Source of the DNA: Nocardia nova SH22a
GTDB taxonomy: Bacteria; Actinomycetota; Actinomycetes; Mycobacteriales; Mycobacteriaceae
Length of the DNA stretch: 64,000 nt
Assembly (NCBI RefSeq): GCF_000523235.1
Contig: NZ_CP006850.1
Coordinates: forward strand, 7,068,001 to 7,132,000
Direction of reading: 5' to 3'
The notes under the pieces are model-generated. The model was given only the letters and a program-made list of their open reading frames with translations. It was not told the origin of the DNA and ran no database searches. Below, piece after piece: positions 36,569 to 44,846 of the stretch. The first letter of the stretch is position 1, and every line of letters begins with the position of its first letter. The translations under genes were made by a program, and so were the position numbers.

Positions 36569-36600
36569 CGGTGGGGCGTATCGGCCGATGCGCCCCACCG
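36569..36600 (+). terminator. Terminator of the MDR transporter gene
   Basis: CGGTGGGGCG/CGCCCCACCG arms (10 bp) around a 12-nt loop that is itself palindromic (ATCGGCCGAT), 7 bp after the stop. Confidence 0.75.
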
Positions 36601-36633
36601 GAATCGCCCGTCCGGTACCGCGAACGGGACAAT

Positions 36634-36647
36634 TAGAACGTGTTCTA
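36634..36647 (+). promoter_or_regulatory. KstR operator
   Basis: TAGAACGTGTTCTA is a perfect 14-bp palindrome and an exact fit to the KstR motif TnnAACnnGTTnnA that controls cholesterol catabolism genes in Mycobacterium and Rhodococcus. It lies 42 bp upstream of the acyl-CoA dehydrogenase start. Confidence 0.75.
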
Positions 36648-36689
36648 TATTCGAGGGAAGCGTTCCGGCAACCCTCGGGAGTTCACGAC

Positions 36690-37907
36690 ATGTACCAGTG
36701 GTCCGACGAAGACCTGATGCTCCGCGACGCGGTGCGCGGATTCATCGCCAAGGAGATCGAACCCCACGTCGAACAGCTGGAAAGCGGCGCGTTGCCGCCG
36801 TTCGACATCATCCGCAAGCTGTACGCCACCTTCGGGCTGGACGAGATGGCCCGGGAGGGACTGCAGAAATCGCTGGCCCGGGAGGAGGCCGGGGAGACCG
36901 GAAAATCGGGCGGCTTCAGCGGTTCCGGGAGCATGGGGGTGATCCTCAACAGTGAGCTCGCCGGGGTCAGCCTGGGACTGGTCGCCTCGATGGGCGTCAG
37001 CCTCGGGCTGGCCGCGGGCACCATCCGCAGCCGCGGCACGCTCGCGCAGAAGAAGCGGTGGTTGCCCGAACTGGTCACCTTCGAGAAGGTCGGCGCCTGG
37101 GCCATCACCGAACCCGATTCCGGCTCCGACGCTTTCGGCGGGATGAAGTCCTACGTCCGCCGCGACGGCGCGGACTACGTCCTCAACGGCCGCAAGACCT
37201 TCATCACCAACGGCCCGTACGCCGACGTGACCGTGGTCTACGCCAAACTCGACGAGGAGGACGGCACCGACCGCCGCGATCGCAAGGTCCTGAGCTTCGT
37301 CCTCGACAAGGGCATGCCGGGATTCACCCAGAGCGCACCCTTCAAGAAGATGGGCATGAACTCCTCCCCCACCGGTGAGCTGTTCTTCGAGAACGTCCGC
37401 CTGACCCCCGACCGACTGCTCGGCGAGAGCGAGAGTCCGGCCAAGGGCGACGGAAAGGACAGTGCCAAGGAGTCTTTCGCGGCCGAGCGCATCGGTATCG
37501 CCTCACTGGCGCTGGGCATCATCAACGAATGTCACCGGCTCTGTGTGGATTACGCGAAGTCGCGCACGCTGTGGGGTAAGGAGATCGGCCAGTTCCAGCT
37601 CATCCAGCTCAAACTCGCCGAGATGGAGATCGCGCGGATCAATGTGCAGAACATGGTGTTCAACGCCATCGAGCGCACCGCCGCGGGCGAACAGGTCACC
37701 CTCGCCGAGGCCTCTGCGATGAAGCTGTACTCCTCCCGCGCCGCCACCGAGGTCGCGATGGAGGCCGTCCAATTGTTCGGCGGCAACGGGTATATGGCCG
37801 AGTACAAGGTGGAACAGCTTGCGCGCGACGCGAAGTCGCTGATGATCTACGCGGGCAGCAACGAGATCCAGGTGACCCATATCGCCAAGGGGTTGCTCGC
37901 CCGCTAG
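36690..37907 (+). CDS. Acyl-CoA dehydrogenase, predicted KstR regulon
   Basis: 405 residues. FAD-binding motifs GAWAITEPDSGSDAF and RKTFITNGPYADV are typical. The usual C-terminal base position reads YAGSNEIQ (A388 in place of Glu), while the helix-G position has E266 in FAAERIGIA, as in isovaleryl- and long-chain-type enzymes, so E266 is the probable base. It introduces an alpha,beta double bond into an acyl-CoA. The KstR site suggests a sterol side-chain or ring-derived substrate. It stands as a single gene. Confidence 0.9.
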   Translation: MYQWSDEDLMLRDAVRGFIAKEIEPHVEQLESGALPPFDIIRKLYATFGLDEMAREGLQKSLAREEAGETGKSGGFSGSGSMGVILNSELAGVSLGLVASMGVSLGLAAGTIRSRGTLAQKKRWLPELVTFEKVGAWAITEPDSGSDAFGGMKSYVRRDGADYVLNGRKTFITNGPYADVTVVYAKLDEEDGTDRRDRKVLSFVLDKGMPGFTQSAPFKKMGMNSSPTGELFFENVRLTPDRLLGESESPAKGDGKDSAKESFAAERIGIASLALGIINECHRLCVDYAKSRTLWGKEIGQFQLIQLKLAEMEIARINVQNMVFNAIERTAAGEQVTLAEASAMKLYSSRAATEVAMEAVQLFGGNGYMAEYKVEQLARDAKSLMIYAGSNEIQVTHIAKGLLAR

Positions 37908-38143
37908 TGCGAGCCGGTGTGTCACCCGCCGACAGCGCCGCCCGGCCTCGGACAGCGCCGCCTCCCGATGCGCGGAGGCGGTGAGCTGTGCGCCCATCGG
38001 CAGCTCCGAACCGGGGTGCGGTAGGGCCGGGGCGGACCGGTCCCGACCCCGCGAGTACGTAGTCATCGACGTCATGCGACGGATGTCGCCACCCGGTTCC
38101 CGGACGACAGTGAGGTTCTGTCGTTCCAACCGAGGAGAATCCG

Positions 38144-38725
38144 ATGAGTACCCCCACCCTCGCCACCCCGAAATCCGAGCGCGCCGTGCTGGTCCGGCTG
38201 TACCTGAGCCGTGGCGTGCTAGCCCTCGCGTGGGCCGCCGCCTTCGCGGCCGCGCACGAGTCCCTCAACGCGCTCGCCGTCGGCCTGCTGGTGGCATACC
38301 CGCTGATCGACGCCGTCTCGTCCCTGATCGACTACAAGGCCACCGACTCCGGCCCCGAACGCCGGGTGACCGCCTTCAACGCCGCCCTGAGCACCCTGGC
38401 CGCCGTCGCGGCCGGAACCGCCGCGATCACCGGCGGCGTGGCCGCGACCCTCGCCACCTTCGGCGCGTGGGCGGTCCTTTCCGGCGCGGTCCAGGTAGCC
38501 GTCGGCCTGTACCGCCGCGGCCCCGAACTGGGCAAACAGTGGCCGATGCTCATCGCGGGCGGCCTGTCGTTCCTGGTCGGGCTGTTCTACATCGGCCAAT
38601 CACTCGGCGCCGCACCGACATTGGACGTGCTGTCGGTGTACGCGACCGGCGGCGGCGTCTTCTTCATCGCCCAGGCAGGCCTGCTGGCCTGGAAGGGACG
38701 CTCGACTCCGGTTGTCGCCGGGTGA
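38144..38725 (+). CDS. DUF308-type membrane protein
   Basis: 193 residues with about six short hydrophobic segments (first LYLSRGVLALAWAAAFAAAH; last VYATGGGVFFIAQAGLLAW). The repeated two-helix units and LIDAVSSLIDYK fit DUF308/HdeD-like proteins. Function is unknown, possibly stress related. GAGGAGAATCCG precedes the ATG. The 236 bp upstream contain only a GACAGCGCCGCC direct repeat. Confidence 0.7.
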   Translation: MSTPTLATPKSERAVLVRLYLSRGVLALAWAAAFAAAHESLNALAVGLLVAYPLIDAVSSLIDYKATDSGPERRVTAFNAALSTLAAVAAGTAAITGGVAATLATFGAWAVLSGAVQVAVGLYRRGPELGKQWPMLIAGGLSFLVGLFYIGQSLGAAPTLDVLSVYATGGGVFFIAQAGLLAWKGRSTPVVAG

Positions 38726-38741
38726 ACCTGCGCGGCCCCCT

Positions 38742-38799
38742 CCACGCACGCATCGAGGTACGAGTTCACGTCGGCGGCGGCATATCGCATTACGAGCCA
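38742..38799 (-). pseudogene. Degenerate gene fragment, copy A of a 58-bp repeat
   Basis: On the minus strand it encodes MRYAAADVNSYLDACVEG. A second copy at 44770-44827 agrees at 44 of 58 bases and keeps RYAAADVNSYLDACV exactly, so most substitutions are silent. That implies past selection on the protein. The flanks do not match and no full gene is present around it. It resembles the C-terminal end of a small helix-turn-helix/excisionase-like protein (weak inference). Confidence 0.4.
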
Positions 38800-38959
38800 C
38801 CCGGCGCCCAACAGCGCGTTCTGTCGCCGCCGATCACGGCGGAACGTCAGCGAATCACTATGGAACTCACGACCGTCGATCTGGATGACTGTTCGCGACC
38901 GTTACAGCGGTCTCGCCGCGGAACGAGCCCTGGATTCCGAGGAGCAGCCGCGGCGATCA

Positions 38960-39484
38960 CTACCGCGCGGCCGGGGGCACATCGTGTTTGGGGCCGAGGC
39001 CGAGATCGTCTTCCAGGGCCGCGAGCAGCCGGGCGAGCCGGGCGTTGACGGCAGCCAGATCGGTGTCGTCGAAAACAGCTCGTATCAGGGCGGTTTCGCG
39101 GCGGGTGCGGTCCGCCGTGGCGCTCGCCCAGAGTTCGTGGCCCGCCGGGGTGACACAGACGGGGCGGCTTCGGGCATCGACCGCGCCGCTGTCACCGGCG
39201 ATGAGGCCCGCCTCGGTGAGGCGTTTGATGCGAGTGCTGACCGTGCCCGAGGTCAGTCCCAGTTCCCGCGCCAGGTCGGTCGGCGTGCACCCGTCGCCGC
39301 GGATGATCACCGACAGCGCGGTCCAGTCCGCGCGGCTGATCTTCCGGGTGGCGGCGACCTGGTCCAGCACCCGGTCGAACAGCCGCGACAGCCTGCCCAC
39401 CCGCTGACGCAACTCCTCGACGTCCCGGTCGGCGGCGGGCATCTGCGCCATCCACGTATCGATATCTCGCGCAACCGAATCCAT
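38960..39484 (-). CDS. MarR-family transcriptional regulator
   Basis: 174 residues. Winged helix: SRADWTALSVIIRGDGCTPT, DLARELGLTSGTVSTRIKRL, then wing residues DARSRPVCVTPAG. Divergent from an SDR gene, with two palindromes in the 68-bp gap, so it probably represses both. The ligand is unknown. Confidence 0.9.
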   Translation of the reverse strand: MDSVARDIDTWMAQMPAADRDVEELRQRVGRLSRLFDRVLDQVAATRKISRADWTALSVIIRGDGCTPTDLARELGLTSGTVSTRIKRLTEAGLIAGDSGAVDARSRPVCVTPAGHELWASATADRTRRETALIRAVFDDTDLAAVNARLARLLAALEDDLGLGPKHDVPPAAR

Positions 39485-39496
39485 CGGTCCAGTTTA

Positions 39497-39536
39497 TATC
39501 TTGACTCTCAAGGTATTATTGTCTTGAGCATCAAGA
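39497..39536. promoter_or_regulatory. Two MarR palindromes
   Basis: ATCTTGA-CTC-TCAAGGT (39497-39513) and TCTTGA-GCA-TCAAGA (39521-39535) share the same half-site (TCTTGA) and 3-nt spacer, with centres 23 bp apart. They cover the divergent promoters. Confidence 0.75.
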
Positions 39537-39552
39537 TACTTTGGAGGTTGCC

Positions 39553-40362
39553 TTGTCGAAGGTCTGGTTCATCACCGGCGCGAGCACCGGATTCGGCCGC
39601 GCTCTGGCCACCGCGGCGACGAAGCGTGGCGATACGGTCGTCGCCACGGCCCGCGATATCGCGACCGTCGCCGACTTCCCCCACCACGATCGGCTCGACG
39701 TCACCGACGACGATCAGGTGCGCGCGGTGGTGGCGCGGGCGGTTCGGGAGCACGGGCGCATCGATGTGGTGGTCAACAATGCCGGGCACGGCCTGCTCGG
39801 CGTGACCGAGGAGGTCACCGACGACGAATTGCGCGCACTGCTGGAGACGAATCTGCTGGGAGCCTGGCGGGTCACCCGGGCCGCCCTGCCGTATCTGCGC
39901 GAGCAGCGCGGCGGGCACATCGTGCAGCTTTCCTCGGTCGGCGGCGTCGTGGGCAATCCCGGACATGCCGCCTACGCCACCTCGAAGTTCGCACTGGAGG
40001 GCATGTCCGAGGCGCTGGCCGGTGAGGTCGCCGACTTCGGAATCCACGTGACACTCATCGAACCCGGCCCGTTCCGCACCGATTTCGCGGGCCGTTCGAT
40101 CCGTGAGGCCGAACCGAATCCGGCCTACGGCGGCACCCCGGGCGGCGATCTGCGCGAACGCTTCCCGAACCAGAACGGCCGCCAGCCCAACGACCCCGAC
40201 AAGGCCGCCGCCGCGATCATCGAGGTAGTCGACTCCCCCCACCCGCCCCTACGCCTCCCACTGGGCCCCGAGGCAGTGACACGCATCCGCGCCAAACTAC
40301 GGGACCAGCTCGCCGCCATCGACGAATGGGAGTCGCTGGCACTGGACACCCGAGTGGAGTGA
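39553..40362 (+). CDS. Short-chain dehydrogenase/reductase
   Basis: 269 residues, classical SDR: cofactor loop TGASTGFGRAL, NNAGHGLLG, catalytic Ser in VQLSSVGG and YATSK. Oxidoreductase for an unknown alcohol or carbonyl with NAD(P)H. The start is TTG 39553, since GGAGG lies just before it; no ATG or GTG fits. It is the MarR-controlled partner of the divergent regulator. Confidence 0.9.
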   Translation: MSKVWFITGASTGFGRALATAATKRGDTVVATARDIATVADFPHHDRLDVTDDDQVRAVVARAVREHGRIDVVVNNAGHGLLGVTEEVTDDELRALLETNLLGAWRVTRAALPYLREQRGGHIVQLSSVGGVVGNPGHAAYATSKFALEGMSEALAGEVADFGIHVTLIEPGPFRTDFAGRSIREAEPNPAYGGTPGGDLRERFPNQNGRQPNDPDKAAAAIIEVVDSPHPPLRLPLGPEAVTRIRAKLRDQLAAIDEWESLALDTRVE

Positions 40363-40410
40363 CCGACGCGATTCGCGTTCGGCCTCAACTCGATTCCGCC
40401 CCTGGTGAGC

Positions 40411-40447
40411 GTCCCACCCCGGGACGGCTCCATGCACGGGGTGGGAC
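40411..40447 (+). terminator. Terminator of the SDR gene
   Basis: GTCCCACCCCG (40411-40421) and CGGGGTGGGAC (40437-40447) form a perfect 11-bp stem with a 15-nt loop. The rest of the 334-bp gap has an AT-rich patch (40546-40580) and a GTTCGCGAAC palindrome (40582-40591), plausible promoter elements for the response regulator. Confidence 0.7.
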
Positions 40448-40696
40448 ACCGTCGATCCACTCACCACGAAGGCCGACGTATCCGCTCCCAGGGAGGGCAA
40501 CCTTCGCGGCATCACCGTATCCGATACACACCCATCGGTCGGATCGCATTAATGCAAATGCAATCAAACTTTTTCAAACACGTTCGCGAACACATGTGGG
40601 CGTACGGCTGCCCGACTGTCCGTGGCAGCGCGCCGGGGCCGAATATGGTTGTGTTGGTGGGGAATGCGTCCGGTCATTCGGACGGGAGGGGGCGGA

Positions 40697-41368
40697 ATGA
40701 ATCCGATCAATATCGCGGTCGTGGATGATCAGCCGCTGGTCGCGGCCGCGTTCGAGATGCTGCTGTCCGACGAACCGGATTTCCGGGTCCTCGCCGGCGG
40801 CCGCTCCGGCCGGGATGCGGTGCGGCTGTGCCGCTCCCAGCCGGTGGACGTGCTGCTGCTCGATATCCGCATGCCGGATATGGACGGGCTGGCCGCGACC
40901 CGCGAGATCACCCGCGCCGGTCCGCGGCCCCGGGTCATCGTGCTCACCACATTCAACGTCGATTCGTATGTGGTGGACGCGGTCGCGGCGGGGGCGGCCG
41001 GATTCCTGCTCAAAGATTGCGAGCCCGCCGAACTCCTCACCGCGATCCGCGCGGTACACACCGGCGCCGCGGTGATCTCCCCGACCGCCACCACTCACCT
41101 GTTCGACGCCTACCGGCGCGGGCAGCCCCCATCCGATCAGCGGCCACCGGAGACCGGCACGCACCGGACGCTCGCCAGGCTCAGCCCCCGCGAACTCGAC
41201 GTTCTGGGGTTGATCGGCACCGGGCACACCAACTCCGAGATCGCCGACCGGCTCGTCATCGCCGAGTCGACCGTCAAAACGCATGTGCGCAGTGTGCTCA
41301 CCAAACTCGAATGCCGGGACCGGGTCGCGCTGGTCGTACTCGCGCATGCGGCGGGATTGGTGCGCTGA
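40697..41368 (+). CDS. NarL/FixJ-family response regulator
   Basis: 223 residues. Receiver domain with D10/D11, phospho-acceptor D56 in LLLDIRMPDMDG, and a Lys in GFLLKDCEP. LuxR-type helix-turn-helix in the C-terminus (LSPRELDVLGLIGTGHTNSE, then IADRLVIAESTVKTHVRSVL). It pairs with the adjoining HisKA_3 kinase, which faces it tail to tail. GGGAGGGGGCGG precedes the ATG. Confidence 0.92.
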   Translation: MNPINIAVVDDQPLVAAAFEMLLSDEPDFRVLAGGRSGRDAVRLCRSQPVDVLLLDIRMPDMDGLAATREITRAGPRPRVIVLTTFNVDSYVVDAVAAGAAGFLLKDCEPAELLTAIRAVHTGAAVISPTATTHLFDAYRRGQPPSDQRPPETGTHRTLARLSPRELDVLGLIGTGHTNSEIADRLVIAESTVKTHVRSVLTKLECRDRVALVVLAHAAGLVR

Positions 41369-41371
41369 GGA

Positions 41372-42643
41372 CTAGTGGCGAGGTTCCGCGTCCGTCGCGG
41401 TACCTCGCCGCTGGTCCTCGGTCGTGCCGGTCGGAATTCGCGCCGCCAGCAGCACTCCGGTCGCGGTGGCGGCGACCTCCAGCGTGCCGCCCACCGAGGA
41501 CATCCGCTCGCGCAGCCCGGCCAGGCCGCGACCCGACCCGAGATCGCGCGGAACGACACCGGTGTTTTCCACGATCACCACGCAGGCACCGGAATCCCGC
41601 GTGACGGAAACCCGCATCCACGCATCCGGACCGGCGTGTTTGATGACGTTGGTGACCGCCTCACGCACCACCCGCAGCACCGCGAGACGAGTCGCCGCGG
41701 GCCAGGCCCGCTGCCACTCGGCGAGGGTCTCGTCGGATGGCAGTTCCTCCTCGGCCGCGATGCCGGTCCCCCGAGCTCGTCGGATGGTGTCGCGTAGGTC
41801 GGTGAACGAGTCAGCGGATGCGGTGCCCTCGCCGGCGTGACCGTCACGGAGCAGCCCGACGAGATGCCGGATATCGCCCAGTGCGTCCCTGGATATTTCG
41901 GAGACTGTGCGCAGTACCTCGGCGGTCGATTCACCGCGCCGCTCGGCGATCACGAGTCCCGCGGTCGACTGCGCCCGCACCGCCGCCAGGGTGTGGCCGA
42001 GGACGTCGTGCAGTTCGGCGGCGATCCGGCCACGCTCGGCGGCCCGGGCCGATTCCACCTCCCGTTCGTGTGCGGCACGGGTCGCACGCCGACGGGCGGC
42101 CCAGAGGTAGGCGACCGCCAGCACCACGATGTGGTAGCCCATCAACCAGCGGAGATTCTCCACCCGCACTGCCGGACTCCCCAGACTGCCCACGATTCCC
42201 ACCACGAGCGCGACCGGCCCCCACCACCACGACCGCGCGTATTCGGTGACCGCCATGAGCGAGATCGGGGCGAAGATCAAAGTCAGCGGCATGCTCAGAT
42301 AGATCGGCGACAGCTGGGCCGTGATCGCCATGGCGCCGAAGAGGACAACGGTGATCAGGAAGGCCGGGACCACGTGGGTGCGCCGCACGAATACCGCCGC
42401 CGCGATCCCGGTGCACAACGCGGCGACGGTGAAGTACTCGACCGGATGGCCGAGGCTGTCGGCGATCGCAACAGCCCAGTACAAGGCCGCGAACAACAGC
42501 GCCACGATTCCCAGGACGATGTCCGCGCGAGGCACAGCACGCAGTGCGGTGCCGACCATCGGCCACCTCGTATCGGTTGTAAGTGTTTGCGGGGCAATGG
42601 TAGTGGCGCCGTGCTCGCTGGTCACCCGATCAGCCGTGGACAT
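41372..42643 (-). CDS. HisKA_3 sensor histidine kinase
   Basis: 423 residues. Five or so N-terminal membrane segments (about 40-180) form a membrane-embedded sensor. The dimerisation/phosphorylation helix is AAERGRIAAELHDVLGHTLA with H212, and the ATPase domain has REAVTNVIKHA (N box) and GSGRGLAGLRERM (G box). It should phosphorylate the convergent NarL-type regulator (3-bp gap). ATG 42643 follows GGAGG and overlaps the end of the protease gene by 14 bp, so it is probably cotranscribed with it. Confidence 0.92.
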   Translation of the reverse strand: MSTADRVTSEHGATTIAPQTLTTDTRWPMVGTALRAVPRADIVLGIVALLFAALYWAVAIADSLGHPVEYFTVAALCTGIAAAVFVRRTHVVPAFLITVVLFGAMAITAQLSPIYLSMPLTLIFAPISLMAVTEYARSWWWGPVALVVGIVGSLGSPAVRVENLRWLMGYHIVVLAVAYLWAARRRATRAAHEREVESARAAERGRIAAELHDVLGHTLAAVRAQSTAGLVIAERRGESTAEVLRTVSEISRDALGDIRHLVGLLRDGHAGEGTASADSFTDLRDTIRRARGTGIAAEEELPSDETLAEWQRAWPAATRLAVLRVVREAVTNVIKHAGPDAWMRVSVTRDSGACVVIVENTGVVPRDLGSGRGLAGLRERMSSVGGTLEVAATATGVLLAARIPTGTTEDQRRGTATDAEPRH

Positions 42644-43802
42644 CGACACCCTCCGATATCGTCCGGATCACACCGCCGGTATTCGCCGCCGTCACCACAC
42701 ACACCGCGTCACCCGGCTGCCGGGCCGCATCGGCGACCGGAAGATCCGCGGTATCGGCGCCCGCGATCGGCGCCACCACGGGAAGCTTCCCCATCCAGGT
42801 GCGATTCGCCCATCCGATGGATACGTCCCGAGGTCGCCGACCGCGCACCTCGTCCCACCCCGGCATATCGCAGTGCAGTGATCCGGCCGTGCGATGGACG
42901 ACGGGCAGGGCGGTGGGGTAGGGCTCCAATACGTCGATCGGCCCGAGAATCCAGTCCCGGAATGCGGTCGGATCGGCGAAACCCTGCGGTGCCGGACCGC
43001 ATCCCTTGCCGACGATCTCACCACCGAAACTGAACACCCCCACCAGTTCCGGCCGGCCCTCCACATCCACGACCGCCGGACTGCCGCTGTCCCGGTAGCA
43101 ACTCGCCGCCGGGCGCGCGGACGTGTCCTGCACACATATCACCGACTTGTCGTCCACCACCGGCGACAATCCCGCGACGCAGTCGGCATGCGACATGGCC
43201 GTGAAATCACCCCGGTACAAGGCATCGTTGCGATATTCCGGATCCTCGAAGCCGACGACCTTGCCCGTATTGCCGTGCGCGAAGAACGACACCGCCGTAC
43301 CGGGCGCCGGGCGTGCCGGAGCGATCGGCAACACCGGGATGCCGTCGACGGGCCGATCGAGCAGAATCACCGCCAGATCGTTTCTGGCACTGTCGAGATC
43401 GGCATTGTCCGGATCGACGGGCGAGGGTTGCGGCTCGAATCCGGGCAGCACCGAGATCCCGCGCACCCCACGCTCCACACCCGGATCCTTCGACAGCACC
43501 CGAGCGTTGACGTGTATCTTCATTCGCCCGGGATCGACGGAGTCGACACAGTGCGCGGCGGTGACCACACGGTCCGGCCCTACCAGCGCTCCACCACATT
43601 CGCCGGTATCGAACAACGAACCGTCGTCGACCGGATCGATGGTCGCGACCCACTTCGCCGTCTCCGCATCGGCAACCGGCGCACCGTTCACCATCGCCTG
43701 CGCCGTTCCGCCACACGACACCATCGCGACCGTGCCAGCAGCCCCCGCCACAGCGCACATCCGCCACCAGCGGCCATTACGTCCATTCAGCTTCACAATC
43801 AT
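42630..43802 (-). CDS. Secreted trypsin-like serine protease
   Basis: 390 residues. The signal peptide runs to about AQA-M (residue 36). Chymotrypsin-family triad: H84 in VVTAAHCVDS, D142 in ARNDLAVILLD, S239 in CYRDSGSPAVV (RDSGSP instead of the usual GDSGGP). Cys pairs around these motifs suggest disulfides. A C-terminal extension of about 100 residues of unknown role contains WDEVRGRRPRDVSIGWANRT. It is the first gene of an apparent protease-kinase operon, so the kinase may sense the protease or its target (inference). Confidence 0.87.
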   Translation of the reverse strand: MIVKLNGRNGRWWRMCAVAGAAGTVAMVSCGGTAQAMVNGAPVADAETAKWVATIDPVDDGSLFDTGECGGALVGPDRVVTAAHCVDSVDPGRMKIHVNARVLSKDPGVERGVRGISVLPGFEPQPSPVDPDNADLDSARNDLAVILLDRPVDGIPVLPIAPARPAPGTAVSFFAHGNTGKVVGFEDPEYRNDALYRGDFTAMSHADCVAGLSPVVDDKSVICVQDTSARPAASCYRDSGSPAVVDVEGRPELVGVFSFGGEIVGKGCGPAPQGFADPTAFRDWILGPIDVLEPYPTALPVVHRTAGSLHCDMPGWDEVRGRRPRDVSIGWANRTWMGKLPVVAPIAGADTADLPVADAARQPGDAVCVVTAANTGGVIRTISEGVDVHG

Positions 43803-44062
43803 GGCTTCGAGTATCGAAAATCGCTGTCCTACAACACTTCCTCCCGACGAACGAAGTGTGCGGAGCGGCTCCTCCCACGGGAGGAGAACCATCGGGCGAC
43901 AGCGCACAGCAGGAAAGCCTCACCCACAGTCGCGGCCCGAATCCAGCTCAGCCATTGCCGGATGAGGCCGTTGCCTGTGTGACCGCCGATACGCGTCACA
44001 GGCATCGGTTCGCACAGCAAATTCAATGGAGTCGACTGCGCACCACATGACAGGATCCGCGC

Positions 44063-44656
44063 ATGGAAGTTCCCTTTCGACAGATCCGGGCCCGGTTCGA
44101 CGAGCGAACGGTCACGGTCTATCAGGCATATCGCCCCGGCATCGCGGCGCCCGCCGCCCGGGACGGGCATTTCCCCGCCGACTTCAAGCGCGAGCGGATG
44201 ACGTGGATCAAACCGTCCTTCCTCTGGATGATGTACCGGTCCGGATGGGCTACCAAACCCGGCCAGGAACATGTCCTGGCCATCACGATCACCCGCACCG
44301 GTTTCGAATGGGCCCTGAACAATTCGGCCTTCTCCCACTTCGACGCGAACAAGCACGACAGCCACGAAGAGTGGAAGTCCTCACTCACGGCGCCGGTACG
44401 GATCCAGTGGGATCCCGAACGCGATATCCGCCTCGCCCCATTGCCGCACCGCTCGATCCAGATCGGCCTGGCAGGCGACGCGTCCCGCCAATACTGCGAC
44501 AAGTGGATCACCAACATCGAGGACATCACCGAGCTGACCCACGAGACAGCAGAACTCGTACGCACCGGCAATCTCGACCAAGCCCGGAAGCTCCTCCCCA
44601 CCGAACATCCGTACCCGATCCACAACGCCCTCGCCACCCATCTCGGCATGAACTGA
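44063..44656 (+). CDS. DUF4291 family protein
   Basis: 197 residues, cytoplasmic. Characteristic DUF4291 stretches: FRQIRARFDERTVTVYQAYR, ERMTWIKPSFLWMMYRSGWA, and VRIQWDPERDIRLAPLPHRS with IQIGL. The fold and function are undetermined. It is an isolated gene; a 260-bp gap to the protease gene upstream shows nothing clear. Confidence 0.88.
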   Translation: MEVPFRQIRARFDERTVTVYQAYRPGIAAPAARDGHFPADFKRERMTWIKPSFLWMMYRSGWATKPGQEHVLAITITRTGFEWALNNSAFSHFDANKHDSHEEWKSSLTAPVRIQWDPERDIRLAPLPHRSIQIGLAGDASRQYCDKWITNIEDITELTHETAELVRTGNLDQARKLLPTEHPYPIHNALATHLGMN

Positions 44657-44701
44657 CCCTCGCCCACCCGAGCCCGGATCACCCTACGAGCGGCACCCTT
44701 C

Positions 44702-44831
44702 TCAGGGCGGCCGAAAACCACCTCGCCTGTGATTGTCACGTCTACGACGAATCACCCGTGCGGCCTCATCCACACACGCATCGAGGTAGGAATTCACATC
44801 GGCCGCGGCGTACCGCACAATCACCAGAGCG
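44702..44831 (-). pseudogene. Truncated fragment, copy B of the 58-bp repeat
   Basis: The minus-strand frame reads ALVIVRYAAADVNSYLDACV, then DEAARVIRRRRDNHRRGGFR, then PP and stop. It has no start codon of its own in a plausible context and runs into the end of the XRE gene. Probably the 3' remnant of a gene whose 5' part was lost; copy A lies about 6 kb away. Confidence 0.4.
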
Positions 44832-44846
44832 GGACGGCACGAAGGG

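Noticed and set aside
43829..44365. A minus-strand frame facing the DUF4291 gene
   Set aside because: The plus strand encodes a clear DUF4291 protein and the minus frame matches nothing.
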